Source: Roseiarcus sp963829505
Lineage (GTDB): Bacteria > Pseudomonadota > Alphaproteobacteria > Rhizobiales > Beijerinckiaceae
NCBI GenBank assembly: GCA_963829505.1
Contig: CAWHIL010000006.1
Coordinates: forward strand, 1-64,000
Direction of reading: 5' to 3'
DNA: 64,000 nucleotides
Within the stretch, counting starts at the first letter, position 1, and every line of letters starts with the position of its first letter. Made by a program: the position numbers and the translations under genes. Shown one piece after another: positions 27,815 through 36,530 of the stretch. Below the pieces are notes generated by a model. It ran no database searches. It had not been told where the DNA came from and was given only the letters and a program-made list of their open reading frames with translations.

Positions 27815-28008
27815 GCTTCGAGGCCAATTCACCGTTCACCCGTGACAATATCCGAGGTATGGTGAGCCGCTTTCGTCGATTGTTTCATGCCTGAATTTTC
27901 GCGCCTGAACCCTTGAGCGGCGCGCCGGACGGACGATACGAGCGGGGCGCGATCCCACGCGCCTTGCGGGCCCGCCCGGATCGCCGCAAACCAGACAGGA
28001 GCGCCGAC

Positions 28009-28377
28009 GTGCAGGCCAAGCGCCGCGTCCTCGTCGTGGACGACAACCAGGATGTAACCGACAGCCTCGTCCTCGTGTTCGACACATTGGGGGTCATGGC
28101 GCGCGGGGTCTATGACGGCCCCGCCGCGCTCGACGCCGCGGCGGATTTCAAGCCCGACGTCGTCTTCCTCGACCTCGGAATGCCGGGCATGGACGGATAC
28201 GAAACCGCGCGGCGCCTGCGACAGATCTTCGCCGGGCGCGATGTTCTGATCGTCGCGCTCACCGGCTGGGGAGACCCGGAGCACCGGCGCCTCAGCGCCG
28301 AGGCCGGGTTCGACGAGCATCTGGCGAAGCCGGTCGACGTCGAGGTGCTGCGAAGGGTCGTCGAGCGGCGGCGGTAA
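28009..28377 (+). CDS. Single-domain response regulator
   Basis: A ~122-residue receiver domain. The GTG at 28009 with AGGAG at 27997-28001 decides the start; the upstream ATG at 27913 would add a basic non-homologous stretch. Acidic pair D11/D12, phospho-acceptor D55 in VVFLDLGMPGMDGYE, T85 in ALTGWG and K107 in LAKPVD. This type is usually found as the receiver part of hybrid kinases. The sensor-like membrane protein on the opposite strand converges on it. Confidence 0.85.
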   Translation: MQAKRRVLVVDDNQDVTDSLVLVFDTLGVMARGVYDGPAALDAAADFKPDVVFLDLGMPGMDGYETARRLRQIFAGRDVLIVALTGWGDPEHRRLSAEAGFDEHLAKPVDVEVLRRVVERRR

Positions 28378-28395
28378 GGGACGGCGAGGTCCGCA

Positions 28396-30213
28396 TCACG
28401 CGCCGAGCGCGGAGGCGCCGAGAATGTGCTCGAGCCGCGCGACGCGCTCGCGCAGGGCCTCGCGCTCGACCTCTGCGTAGGCGCTGTCGGCCTCGCGCGC
28501 CAACGCCGCGAGCAGTTCGCGCTCCGGGCCGTCGAGCGCAGTCCCGGCCTCGTGGGCGCTGTAGAGCGCGAGGGCGAAACGCCGGCGGGCGTTGCCGATC
28601 GGAACGGCGAGCGCGGGCCTGCCGAGATCGTCGGGCCAGCCGGCCGCGTCGCTCGGCAGCCTGAGGGCGAAGGGCGCCTCGGGCGGCCATTCCGGCAGCG
28701 GCGGCGCGCCGTAGCGGAGTTCCTCGACGAGCCCCTCGCCCCAGCCGGCGCTTTCGTGGCGGCGGACGACGCCGCCCTCCTCGCGAAACACCGCGGCCGA
28801 GACAAGGCGGAGCGCCTTCATTGGCTCCGTGACCAGCACGCGCTCGATCTCGGCGACGCTCTTCGCCTCGGAGATTGCATGGCGGGCCTCGCCGAGGCGC
28901 CGCTCGGCTTCGCGGAAATTGCGGTCGAACAGCCAATCCGCCAGTTCCGTCGCCCGCTCGTGGGTGCGCGAGATGACGTAGATGAGAACCGAGGCGACCA
29001 GCATCCACGCCCATTCGGGCAGCGACGTCCATTCGTTGATCGTGTTCAGTTCCTCGTGGATGAAGAAGGCGGGAAGGCTGAGCAGCAGGCCGAGCACGGT
29101 CGCGCGCCGGAGCGGCGTCCAGACGCTGACCACCGTGCGCCGCCGCACCGCCTCGACGACGAAAAGGCAGAGCACGCCGTTGACGAGGTAGAAGAACCCC
29201 GAGATGTCGTCGGTCGCCGCGCCCGCGCCGAACAGGCTGTAGGGCAACGACGTCTCCTGCCAGAGTTCGCCGATCAGGCTCGCCGGAAGCCCGATCAGGC
29301 AGCCCCAGATCACCCAGCGCAGGCGCTGGTAGTCGCGCGGCGTCAGGTCCTTGCGGCGCAGCACGAGAATCGCGATCGCCGCGGCGCTGATGGCGAAGCC
29401 GACGAGCAGGCTGCCGCGCATGGCGAATTCGGTCGGAACGCCGAAGACGCTGCCAAGGCTCAGGAGCTCGATGGCGAGGAACGCGGCGGCGAGCGCGGGC
29501 AGCCAGTGTTGGAGCGTGCGCCATCGGCCCTCCGCGCGATCCACCGGCGCCCGGAGCGCAAAGAGGATGAGGCCGGCATAGCCGGCGGCCTGGAGCACGC
29601 AGGTCAGAATGTTGAAGGCGAGCAGCGCCGGCGGCCACTGCTGCAGCCAGGCCTCCGCCTGGTCGGTGAAGCCGGGGTTGAAATACATCACATAGAGGAA
29701 GAAGCCCCAGGTCATCGGGCCGGGACGGATCCACACGAGATAGGCCGCGCCGAGGACGACGAGGATGCCCGCGGTCTGGGTCAGCGCCAGAACGATGTCG
29801 ACCGCGACCGAGCGCGGCCTTGGCTTGGCGACGAGCCGCACCTCGCGGCCTGGCTCATCGCCGCGCGGCTGAAGAACGAGGGTCGCCGGCCGGCCGGGCA
29901 AGGCGTAGGTGACGCCGCCCCAAAGCGCGAGGCCGCTTGCGCAACGCTCCGTGTCGATTGGGATGCAGCGCATCGCCCGGAGGTCGAGCCTGTCGCCGAT
30001 CCTCAACCCCGCCTGGGCCGCCGGCGATTCCTCCTCGGAGGCGAATGGGCCTTCGATGTCGTAGATCAGGCCGTCGGCGTTGGTCGCGAGGCCGAACGAG
30101 CCGAGCGGCCGCACGATCCGCAAATAGTCGGGCGCGATCGTGGCGATCGCGTACAGCGCCAGCAGCGCCAGGACGACGCGGCCGAACCATCTTCCGGCAA
30201 TTGCTTCGTTCAT
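28396..30213 (-). CDS. Multi-pass membrane sensor with PDZ-like and GAF-like domains
   Basis: A 605-residue inner-membrane protein from the ATG at 30213. After a first TM (VVLALLALYAIATIAP) a periplasmic PDZ-like segment holds AAQAGLRIGDRLDL. About seven further TM segments follow (ILVVLGAAYLVWIRPGPMTW, GYAGLILFALRA and others), then a coiled segment (EAERRLGEARHAISEAKSVA) and a C-terminal GAF-like domain (residues ~450-590). There is no kinase, cyclase or GGDEF output. Similar PDZ-7TM-GAF proteins occur as orphan sensors. Signal and partner are unknown; the converging response regulator is a candidate only by position. Confidence 0.65.
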   Translation of the reverse strand: MNEAIAGRWFGRVVLALLALYAIATIAPDYLRIVRPLGSFGLATNADGLIYDIEGPFASEEESPAAQAGLRIGDRLDLRAMRCIPIDTERCASGLALWGGVTYALPGRPATLVLQPRGDEPGREVRLVAKPRPRSVAVDIVLALTQTAGILVVLGAAYLVWIRPGPMTWGFFLYVMYFNPGFTDQAEAWLQQWPPALLAFNILTCVLQAAGYAGLILFALRAPVDRAEGRWRTLQHWLPALAAAFLAIELLSLGSVFGVPTEFAMRGSLLVGFAISAAAIAILVLRRKDLTPRDYQRLRWVIWGCLIGLPASLIGELWQETSLPYSLFGAGAATDDISGFFYLVNGVLCLFVVEAVRRRTVVSVWTPLRRATVLGLLLSLPAFFIHEELNTINEWTSLPEWAWMLVASVLIYVISRTHERATELADWLFDRNFREAERRLGEARHAISEAKSVAEIERVLVTEPMKALRLVSAAVFREEGGVVRRHESAGWGEGLVEELRYGAPPLPEWPPEAPFALRLPSDAAGWPDDLGRPALAVPIGNARRRFALALYSAHEAGTALDGPERELLAALAREADSAYAEVEREALRERVARLEHILGASALGA

Positions 30214-30230
30214 GCGCTCACGAGGGCGCC

Positions 30231-30773
30231 CTACGATCGGGCCTTGAGGATCTTGTACATGATCCGCGTCGCGTCGTAGCGGTCGGCGAAGGCGTCGCGG
30301 GCGTAGAGGGGAATGACGCCGGCGCTCTCGTAGCCGAGCGAGCGGTAGAGCGTCTCGGCCGCCTCGCCCGCGGTGTCGAGGGTGACGAGCCAACGCCCGG
30401 AATGCGCGGCGCGCCGCTCGATCTCGGCCATCAGCGCGCGCGCGACGCCTAGCCGGCGGAAGCGGGGGTCGACAAGCACTTTCGAGACCTCGGCGTGATG
30501 GCGCTTGCTCGGCATTCCGTCGAGGTCGAGCTGGGCCGTGCCGGCGAGGTCGCCGTGGATATGGGCGACGAGCGCGATCCGGCTGCCCGCGGCGAGCGCC
30601 GGGGCGACCTTGTCGAGCCAGTATGCGCGCGCGGCCTCGATCGTGAGCGGCGCCAGGAAGCCGACGCTCGCGCCTTCCCCGACGCAGGCGACGAGGATCT
30701 CGGCGAGTCGATCGAGGCTTTGCGCGAGCGAGGCGGGATCGAGGGCGGCGATGGCGAGCGGGGCGGAGGACAT
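30231..30773 (-). CDS. GNAT family N-acetyltransferase
   Basis: About 180 residues with the acetyl-CoA-binding loop VDPRFRRLGVARALMAEIER and the later strand LDTAGEAAETLYRSLGYESA. It belongs to the streptothricin/phosphinothricin acetyltransferase-like part of GNAT. The ATG at 30773 is preferred; an ATG six codons upstream is possible. It ends 18 bases before the sensor gene, so they may be co-transcribed. Substrate unknown. Confidence 0.85.
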   Translation of the reverse strand: MSSAPLAIAALDPASLAQSLDRLAEILVACVGEGASVGFLAPLTIEAARAYWLDKVAPALAAGSRIALVAHIHGDLAGTAQLDLDGMPSKRHHAEVSKVLVDPRFRRLGVARALMAEIERRAAHSGRWLVTLDTAGEAAETLYRSLGYESAGVIPLYARDAFADRYDATRIMYKILKARS

Positions 30774-30840
30774 GGGTGGAGAGCCAATCACGTCCGGGCG
30801 CGCGTCGTCCAGTGAGGGCCGGCCAGCGCCAAGGGACCCT

Positions 30841-32802
30841 CTACCGCAGCCGCACCGGGATAACCTCGATCGTGAGCTGCACCTCGTCGCCGAGGCCGTA
30901 ATAGGAATAGGCGGGGCGCGAGACGGCGCGAAGGAAGAGGAAGAGGCTGAGCCTCAGGCGCTTCAGGAGGCCGCTCCGGCGCCCGGGCAGGAGGTGGTCC
31001 TGCATGACATGCACGATCCACTGATGCGGGTCGGTCGGCAGGTCGATCGCGTGATGGCGAGCGAGGTCTTCGAGCGCCTTCTCCACGTCCGGCTCCTCGA
31101 GGAAGCCGAAGGCGAGTTCGACGCCGATCACCCCGCCCTTGCCGGCCGGGCGGTCGAACACGGTGACCTGATAGCGGCTGCCGTGGATATAGGGCGTTTT
31201 CTTGTGGCTGACCTCGACGAAGATGAGGTTGCGCGGCAGCATGCCGGTGCGCTCGGCGATGAGGCGGATGAGCGAGGGCGCGCGGTCGGCAAGCCCGCGC
31301 ACGGGGCGCGGCGACATGATGACCGCGTTGCGCTCGAGAAAGGTGCGGCTCGCGCGGTGGAGCGAGACGACCTCAGACATCGTCAGCGTCGCCTTTGCGT
31401 TGTGGGCGGCGTAGGTCGCCTTGCGGCCCCAGCGCCAGGTCGCCATCATGGCGAAGGCGACGGCGCCGACCGCGATCGGCACATAGCCGCCCTCCGGCAG
31501 TTTGAGCAGGCTCGCGGCGAAGAAAGCGGCGTTGAGGGCGGCCAGCGGGCCCCAGACGAGCGCGGTCATCGGCCCGCTCCACCGCCACACGCGAAGCGCG
31601 ATCGGGATCATCGCGATGGAGGTGATCACCATGACGCCGGAAACCGCGAGACCGTAGGCCGCGGCCAGCGCCGAACTCGAGCCGAAGGCCAGCACAAGCG
31701 CGACGCAGCCGATCAGGAGCGCCCAGTTGACGGCCGGGATATAGACCTGCCCCTCGTGCGCGTGGTGGGTATGCTCGATGTCGAGGCGCGGAAAGAGGCC
31801 GAGCCGGATCGCCTGCGACACGAGCGAGAAAGCGCCGGAAATCAGCGACTGCGAGGCGATCACGGTGGCCGCGGTCGCGAGACCCACCATCGGCATGAGC
31901 AGCCGGTCGGGGCAGAGGGCGAAGAAGAGTTTTTCGTCCCCCCCGGGCGCAAAGTCGATGAGCCGGGCGCCCTGGCCGAGGTAGTTGAGGATGAGCGCGG
32001 GAAAGACGATCGCGAACCAGGAGAGGCGGATCGGCAGGGCGCCGAAATGGCCGAGGTCAGCGTACATCGCCTCGCCCCCGGTCACCACCAGCATCACCGC
32101 GCCGAGCAGCATCAGCGCCTGAAGGATGTTGGCGCGGGCAAGGAAGGCGATCCCGTGGACGGGATTGAAGGCCGCGAGGATCCGGGGCTCGGCCGCGACC
32201 GCCGCCGCCCCCAGCGCTGCGATGGCGACGAACCAGACGAGGACGATCGGGCCGAACACCGCGCCGACCCCCGACGCGCCCTTGTACTGAACGGCGAAGA
32301 GCCCGATCAAGAGTCCGAGCGTCACGGGGACGACGGCGGAGGCGAACTGGGGCGCGGCGACCCCGAGGCCCTCGACGGCGGAGAGCACGCTGATCGCCGG
32401 TGTGATCATGCCGTCGCCGATGAGCAGGCCGGCGCCGGCCATCAGCGCCCAGAGCAGGACCCGGGCGCGCCGGTCCTTGCGGTCGTGCAGGAGGCCGTAG
32501 AGGGCGAAGACGCCGCCCTCGCCGTCGTTCTGCGCCCGGAGCACGAGGAGCGCGTATTTCACCGACACGATGAGCGTGATCGTCCAGACGACCAGCGAGA
32601 CGGCGCCCAGCGCGTCCTCAGGCGTCCGGCCGGGGGCGACCCGGAAGATCTGGTCCATGGCGTAGAGAGGCGAAGTGCCGATGTCGCCGTAGACGACGCC
32701 GAGCGCGCCGAGCGCCAGCGGCGCGGCGCCCCCTTTGGGCGCGTGGTCGCGGGTCCGCGTGGCGGCGCCCGCATTTCGGGTCGGTTCTGCGACGAGGGAC
32801 AT
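30841..32802 (-). CDS. kup: KUP-family potassium uptake transporter
   Basis: A 653-residue K+/H+ symporter-type inner-membrane protein with the family start ALGALGVVYGDIGTSPLYAM, about twelve TM segments, GDGMITPAISVLSAVEG and the conserved NYLGQGARLI. The C-terminal cytosolic domain (PRNLIFVEVSHKKTPY) is present. The ATG at 32802 (MSLVAEPTRN) gives the usual start; the longer reading to 33024 is unlike the family. The gene is single, with a divergently placed small membrane protein upstream. Confidence 0.93.
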   Translation of the reverse strand: MSLVAEPTRNAGAATRTRDHAPKGGAAPLALGALGVVYGDIGTSPLYAMDQIFRVAPGRTPEDALGAVSLVVWTITLIVSVKYALLVLRAQNDGEGGVFALYGLLHDRKDRRARVLLWALMAGAGLLIGDGMITPAISVLSAVEGLGVAAPQFASAVVPVTLGLLIGLFAVQYKGASGVGAVFGPIVLVWFVAIAALGAAAVAAEPRILAAFNPVHGIAFLARANILQALMLLGAVMLVVTGGEAMYADLGHFGALPIRLSWFAIVFPALILNYLGQGARLIDFAPGGDEKLFFALCPDRLLMPMVGLATAATVIASQSLISGAFSLVSQAIRLGLFPRLDIEHTHHAHEGQVYIPAVNWALLIGCVALVLAFGSSSALAAAYGLAVSGVMVITSIAMIPIALRVWRWSGPMTALVWGPLAALNAAFFAASLLKLPEGGYVPIAVGAVAFAMMATWRWGRKATYAAHNAKATLTMSEVVSLHRASRTFLERNAVIMSPRPVRGLADRAPSLIRLIAERTGMLPRNLIFVEVSHKKTPYIHGSRYQVTVFDRPAGKGGVIGVELAFGFLEEPDVEKALEDLARHHAIDLPTDPHQWIVHVMQDHLLPGRRSGLLKRLRLSLFLFLRAVSRPAYSYYGLGDEVQLTIEVIPVRLR

Positions 32803-32935
32803 CGACTTCTCGTTGGATGTCAGTGTGCAGGACCGGGCGCCGGCCCGCAATGCGCTTCGGGCGCGACACTTGCGCCCACTTGCCACATGGTTTAGGGCCC
32901 GCCGGGATCCTCGAGGCTTCCGGAGACAAACGAGC

Positions 32936-33181
32936 TTGGCCGCAGCAGCGCCCACAAAGCCGATCAATTGGCTGAACGTGTCGACGCTCGTCAGCGTCGC
33001 GATCCTGGTCGGGACGGAGCTCATCGGCGCGGGGGCGGCGGCCGGCTGGGCGATCGGCGGCCTTTTCGGGCTCGGCGAGACGATCGCCCATGCCCTTCAG
33101 GGCGTCTTCGTCATCCTCGCGCTTGTTGGGCTGTTCTACTTCCTGCGCGCCGCCGCCGCGCATGAAGTGCTGCGGGGGTAA
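32936..33181 (+). CDS. Small two-TM membrane protein, uncertain start
   Basis: About 81 residues with two membrane helices (VSTLVSVAILVGTELIGAGA and LQGVFVILALVGLFYFL) separated by the short loop GGLFGLGETIAHA. The TTG at 32936, with GGAG upstream, is the most likely start; no ATG lies nearby in frame. Small proteins of this form are found in many Hyphomicrobiales without a known role. It is divergent from kup. Confidence 0.55.
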   Translation: MAAAAPTKPINWLNVSTLVSVAILVGTELIGAGAAAGWAIGGLFGLGETIAHALQGVFVILALVGLFYFLRAAAAHEVLRG

Positions 33182-33267
33182 AAGTCCACACTCGACTTTC
33201 GCACGCTCGGGCTTCCGCCGCTTGTGATTGCGTGCGATGGTAGAAAGAGAGACGGGCGAGGGTAGAC

Positions 33268-33528
33268 ATGTCCCTGAACATCAAGAACCCCGAGGCCCAC
33301 GCGCTTGCCGAGCGCGTCGCCAAACTGACGGGCGAGACGATGACCGAGGCGGTGACGGTCGCGCTGCGCGAGCGGCTCGAACGGATCGAGCGCAAGCAGG
33401 GTTTCGACGAAGACCGATTCCAGAGGCTGAAAGCGCTGGTTTCCGGCAGCCGTGAGCTTTGGCGGGAGCCGTACCTTTCCGCTGAGCACGGCGATCTGCT
33501 CTACGACGAGAACGGTCTGCCCAAATGA
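33268..33528 (+). CDS. vapB: VapB-type antitoxin (Rv0623-like)
   Basis: An 86-residue antitoxin starting MSLNIKNPEAHALAERVAKL with the segment TGETMTEAVTVALRERLERI, a ribbon-helix-helix-like DNA-binding N-terminus, and the family's tail YDENGLPK. GAGGG lies a few bases before the ATG. Its stop overlaps the toxin start by four bases (ATGA), so translation is coupled. It is expected to bind and neutralise the next gene's product and to repress the operon. Confidence 0.9.
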   Translation: MSLNIKNPEAHALAERVAKLTGETMTEAVTVALRERLERIERKQGFDEDRFQRLKALVSGSRELWREPYLSAEHGDLLYDENGLPK

Positions 33529-33917
33529 TCGTCGACTCCTCGGCGCTCGCCGCCATCCTCAAACAGGAGCCGAAGTGGGAAGATCTGCTCCAGGCGCTGA
33601 CGGCGGAGTTGAGCGTGAAGCGGCTGTCAGCCGCAAACTACCTCGAGACCGCGATCGTTGTTGACGCCAACCGAAGTCCGCTCTTGTCGCGTCGACTGGA
33701 TGCGCTGCTGGCGGACACCGACGTCACCGTCGAACCGGTGACGCGCGAACAGGCCGAAATCGCCCGCGCCGCCTACCGCGACTTCGGCAAAGGCAGCGGA
33801 CATCCGGCAAGCCTCAACTTCGGCGATTGCTTCGCCTACGCGCTCGCCAAGGACAAGCGCGAGCCGCTCCTCTTCAAGGGCGACGACTTCTCCAGGACCG
33901 ACGTCGAAGTTGCGTGA
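33525..33917 (+). CDS. vapC: VapC-type PIN-domain toxin
   Basis: A 130-residue PIN ribonuclease. The acidic metal-binding residues are D4 (MIVDSSAL), E in AANYLETAIV, and D in LNFGDCFAYALAK, followed by the terminal LLFKGDDFSRTDV. The GHPASLNFGDC pattern is typical of the VapC group paired with Rv0623-type VapB. It probably cleaves tRNA or rRNA when free of its antitoxin. Confidence 0.92.
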   Translation: MIVDSSALAAILKQEPKWEDLLQALTAELSVKRLSAANYLETAIVVDANRSPLLSRRLDALLADTDVTVEPVTREQAEIARAAYRDFGKGSGHPASLNFGDCFAYALAKDKREPLLFKGDDFSRTDVEVA

Positions 33918-33989
33918 CGTAGGACGCGGTCGTCGACCGCGCCGGCGGGGTCAGCAACCTGGTCAGCAACCCCGCCCGACAATCCCGCC

Positions 33990-34658
33990 TCAGGCCGCCT
34001 CGTTCCACAGACGCCGGAGCGGGCTTGCGTCCTCCTCGATTTTGGCGAAGCGGCCGACCGGCTCGAGAAAGTAGTTGTCGGTCAGGTCGTCGTTGACCTG
34101 GCTGACCTCGCCGACCAGCACGATTCCGTGCCCCGGCTCGGCGGTGAAGCGGTGATAGACGCCGCGCTCGACGGTGACGCTCTCGCCGGGTTTGAGCAGC
34201 AGCTTCTCCCAAGGCTTGAGCGTCCGCTCGGCGCCGTCGACGAAGACCTTGACCTCGGCCTCGGTCGGGCGGCCGTCGCGGTCGCTTTGGGCGAATTCCA
34301 TCGCCAAGAGGCCGCCGCCGCGATTGATGATGTCCTCCATCTTCACCTTGTGGCGATGCGACGGGCAGACCTGCCCCTCGCCCATGACGATGAGCTTTTC
34401 CGCATAGGGCTTGCCCCGGGCGTCGCTCTGGATGCCGTTGCGGACGCAGAAGAGCGTGATGCCGAGCCTGGCGAAGTCGCCCTTGCCGAAGTCGGTGACG
34501 TCCCAGCCCATCTGGTGCTCGCGCAGGTATTTGGCGGTCGCGCCGCCCTTGGCGTAATCCTCCGCCGTCCAGTGCGCCCAGGGCGGCAGACGCCAGCGGT
34601 GCTCCTCGATGAGCGCGATCGCCCGCGCGATGGCCGCATTGATCTCCGAGCGTTTCAT
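33990..34658 (-). CDS. D-lyxose ketol-isomerase
   Basis: A 222-residue cupin enzyme starting MKRSEINAAIARAIALIEEH, closely matching the D-lyxose isomerase family. Metal ligands appear as H, H and E in CPSHRHKVKMEDIINRGGG and a further H in ERGVYHRFTAEPGHGIVLVG. It interconverts D-lyxose and D-xylulose (and D-mannose/D-fructose) in the cytosol. The ATG at 34658 with GGAGG upstream is clearly the start. No sugar transporter or kinase adjoins it, so its pathway context is not visible here. Confidence 0.9.
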   Translation of the reverse strand: MKRSEINAAIARAIALIEEHRWRLPPWAHWTAEDYAKGGATAKYLREHQMGWDVTDFGKGDFARLGITLFCVRNGIQSDARGKPYAEKLIVMGEGQVCPSHRHKVKMEDIINRGGGLLAMEFAQSDRDGRPTEAEVKVFVDGAERTLKPWEKLLLKPGESVTVERGVYHRFTAEPGHGIVLVGEVSQVNDDLTDNYFLEPVGRFAKIEEDASPLRRLWNEAA

Positions 34659-34812
34659 CGGCTCTCCTCCCTCAGCGCGCACGCCCGACCGGCGAACGTT
34701 CGAAGCGCGTATCCGAGCTTGACGCACCGCGCAATCGGGAATCAAGCTTGCGGCGCGCAACAGGGGCGATGCGGCGGAACGATCCCCGTGACCCCCGTCA
34801 AGGCTCGGAGCT

Positions 34813-35115
34813 ATGGAACACAGCCTGTTTTCGGACCCTGAGACGCTGGCCTCGCTTTGCCGGCGCTACCGGATTCGGCGCCTGTCACTGTTCGGCTCCG
34901 CTGCACGAGCAAGCGAACGCCCCGACAGCGACGTCGACCTCCTGGTCGAATTTGAGCCGGACGCGCGCCCGAACCTGCTGACGATAGCGGAAATCGAGCG
35001 TTCGATCTCCATCTTGCTGGGGGGCCGTTCGATCGACCTGCGCACCGCCGGCGACCTCAGCCGTTATTTCCGCGACGACGTCGTTCAGGCCGCCGAGCCG
35101 CTCTATGCGGCGTGA
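34813..35115 (+). CDS. MNT-type minimal nucleotidyltransferase (antitoxin)
   Basis: A 100-residue nucleotidyltransferase-fold protein with the motif LFGSAARASERPDSDVDLLV, in which GS and the DxD of DSDVD are the catalytic and metal-binding residues. It forms a two-gene module with the overlapping HEPN gene. In characterised MNT/HEPN pairs the MNT protein neutralises the HEPN RNase by AMPylating it. The two genes overlap by 11 bases. Confidence 0.9.
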   Translation: MEHSLFSDPETLASLCRRYRIRRLSLFGSAARASERPDSDVDLLVEFEPDARPNLLTIAEIERSISILLGGRSIDLRTAGDLSRYFRDDVVQAAEPLYAA

Positions 35116-35446
35116 AGACCGCATCCGCCTTCGACACATCGCGGACGCGTTGGACTCGGTGGCCCGTTTCACGCGCGGTCGCCAGCGAAGGGACCTCGAT
35201 AGCGACGAGATGCTTACGTTTGCGCTCGTTCACGCGTTGCAGATTGTTGGCGAGGCTGCGGCAAGACTAAGCGCCGAAACCAAAGCGGCGAGCCCGGGCG
35301 TCCCGTGGGCCAATCTCATCGGAATGAGGCATAGGCTCGTACACGCCTACTTCGACATAGACCATGACATTCTCTGGTCGACGGCCGTCGAGGCCGCTCC
35401 AGCGCTCGCGACGCAAATTGCCGATGTCTTGAACCGGACGCTGTAG
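35105..35446 (+). CDS. HEPN (DUF86) RNase toxin
   Basis: A 113-residue all-helical protein with the R-x4-H motif of HEPN RNases (MRHRLVHAYFDID). The N-terminal helix RIRLRHIADALDSVARFT and the QIVGEAAARLS helix fit the DUF86 family. It is the toxin half of the MNT/HEPN pair. Confidence 0.9.
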   Translation: MRREDRIRLRHIADALDSVARFTRGRQRRDLDSDEMLTFALVHALQIVGEAAARLSAETKAASPGVPWANLIGMRHRLVHAYFDIDHDILWSTAVEAAPALATQIADVLNRTL

Positions 35447-35467
35447 GCCACCCGAAAGGCGAACCGC

Positions 35468-36415
35468 CTACTCCTTCGCCGTAAGCGCCGCGTAATGGTC
35501 CGGCACGTACATCTCCGCCGGGATCGGCTCGCGGTGGTAGTCGGGGTGATGGACCCGGCTCGGCAGCAGCGGCTTCTGGTGCGGCACCTCCGCATAAGGG
35601 ATGCTGCTGAGGAGGTGAGCGATGCAATTGAGCCGCGCGCGCTTCTTGTCGATCGCCTCCACCACCCACCACGGCGCCTCGGGGATGTGGGTGCGCTGGA
35701 GCATGGTCTCCTTCGCCTTGGTGTACTCCTCCCACCGCCGGCGCGACTCGAGGTCCATCGGCGACAGCTTCCACTGTTTCAAGGGATCGTTGATGCGCGT
35801 GAGAAAGCGCAGGTTCTGCTCGTCGTCGGAGATCGAGAACCAGTATTTGAGCAGCACGATGCCGGAGCGGACGATCAGCCGCTCGAACTCGGGAACCGAG
35901 TGGTAGAAGTCGTCGTACTCCTGATCGGAGCAGAAGCCCATGACCCGCTCGACGCCGGCGCGGTTGTACCAGCTGCGGTCGAAGAGCACCATTTCGCCGC
36001 CCGCCGGCAGATGCGGCACATAGCGCTGGAAGTACCATTGGGTGCGCTCGCGCTCGGTCGGCGCTGGCAGCGCAACCGTGCGGCAGACGCGCGGATTGAG
36101 CCTCTGGGTGATGCGTTTGATCACGCCGCCCTTGCCGGCCGCGTCGCGCCCCTCGAAGACGACGACGAGCTTCAGCTTCTCGGCGACGACCCAGTCCTGC
36201 AGCTTGATCAGCTCGCGCTGGAGGCGAAGGAGTTCGGTGAAATAGAGCTTGCGCGGAAAGGCATGGCTCTCGGCCGGTTCGTGACCGTCGGCGAGGAGAT
36301 CGGCGAGCGCGCTGTCCTCGAGCTCGAGCTCGAGGTCCTCGTCGAAATTGTCCTGGATCTCCGCATTGATGCGTTTCTGCATCGTGCTGAGGCCGTCGTT
36401 CTTGCCGCCGCTCAT
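35468..36415 (-). CDS. ppk2: Polyphosphate kinase 2
   Basis: A 315-residue PPK2 family enzyme. The Walker A region is VVFEGRDAAGKGGVIKRI, and Walker B/lid residues appear in EMVLFDRSWYNRAGVERVMG. A C-terminal tail HHPDYHREPIPAEMYVPD is typical of class I. An acidic N-terminus (residues 20-50, EDLELELEDSALADLLAD) precedes the core. It transfers phosphate between polyphosphate and nucleoside diphosphates (or the reverse). Start ATG at 36415; the next gene upstream is divergent or separately oriented with a 115-base gap. Confidence 0.93.
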   Translation of the reverse strand: MSGGKNDGLSTMQKRINAEIQDNFDEDLELELEDSALADLLADGHEPAESHAFPRKLYFTELLRLQRELIKLQDWVVAEKLKLVVVFEGRDAAGKGGVIKRITQRLNPRVCRTVALPAPTERERTQWYFQRYVPHLPAGGEMVLFDRSWYNRAGVERVMGFCSDQEYDDFYHSVPEFERLIVRSGIVLLKYWFSISDDEQNLRFLTRINDPLKQWKLSPMDLESRRRWEEYTKAKETMLQRTHIPEAPWWVVEAIDKKRARLNCIAHLLSSIPYAEVPHQKPLLPSRVHHPDYHREPIPAEMYVPDHYAALTAKE

Positions 36416-36530
36416 GTCTGCTCACCTCGTCCCGACCGGACGTCTCCCCGCGAAAACTGTCAATGACACATGTGACGCCGATGCGACAGCGGGCCTCCCG
36501 CCCTATGGGACGCCTTTCGGCGGAGAACGA

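Noticed and set aside
30505..32895. Plus-strand frame (796 codons)
   Set aside because: Antisense of kup; arginine- and acid-rich without any fold.
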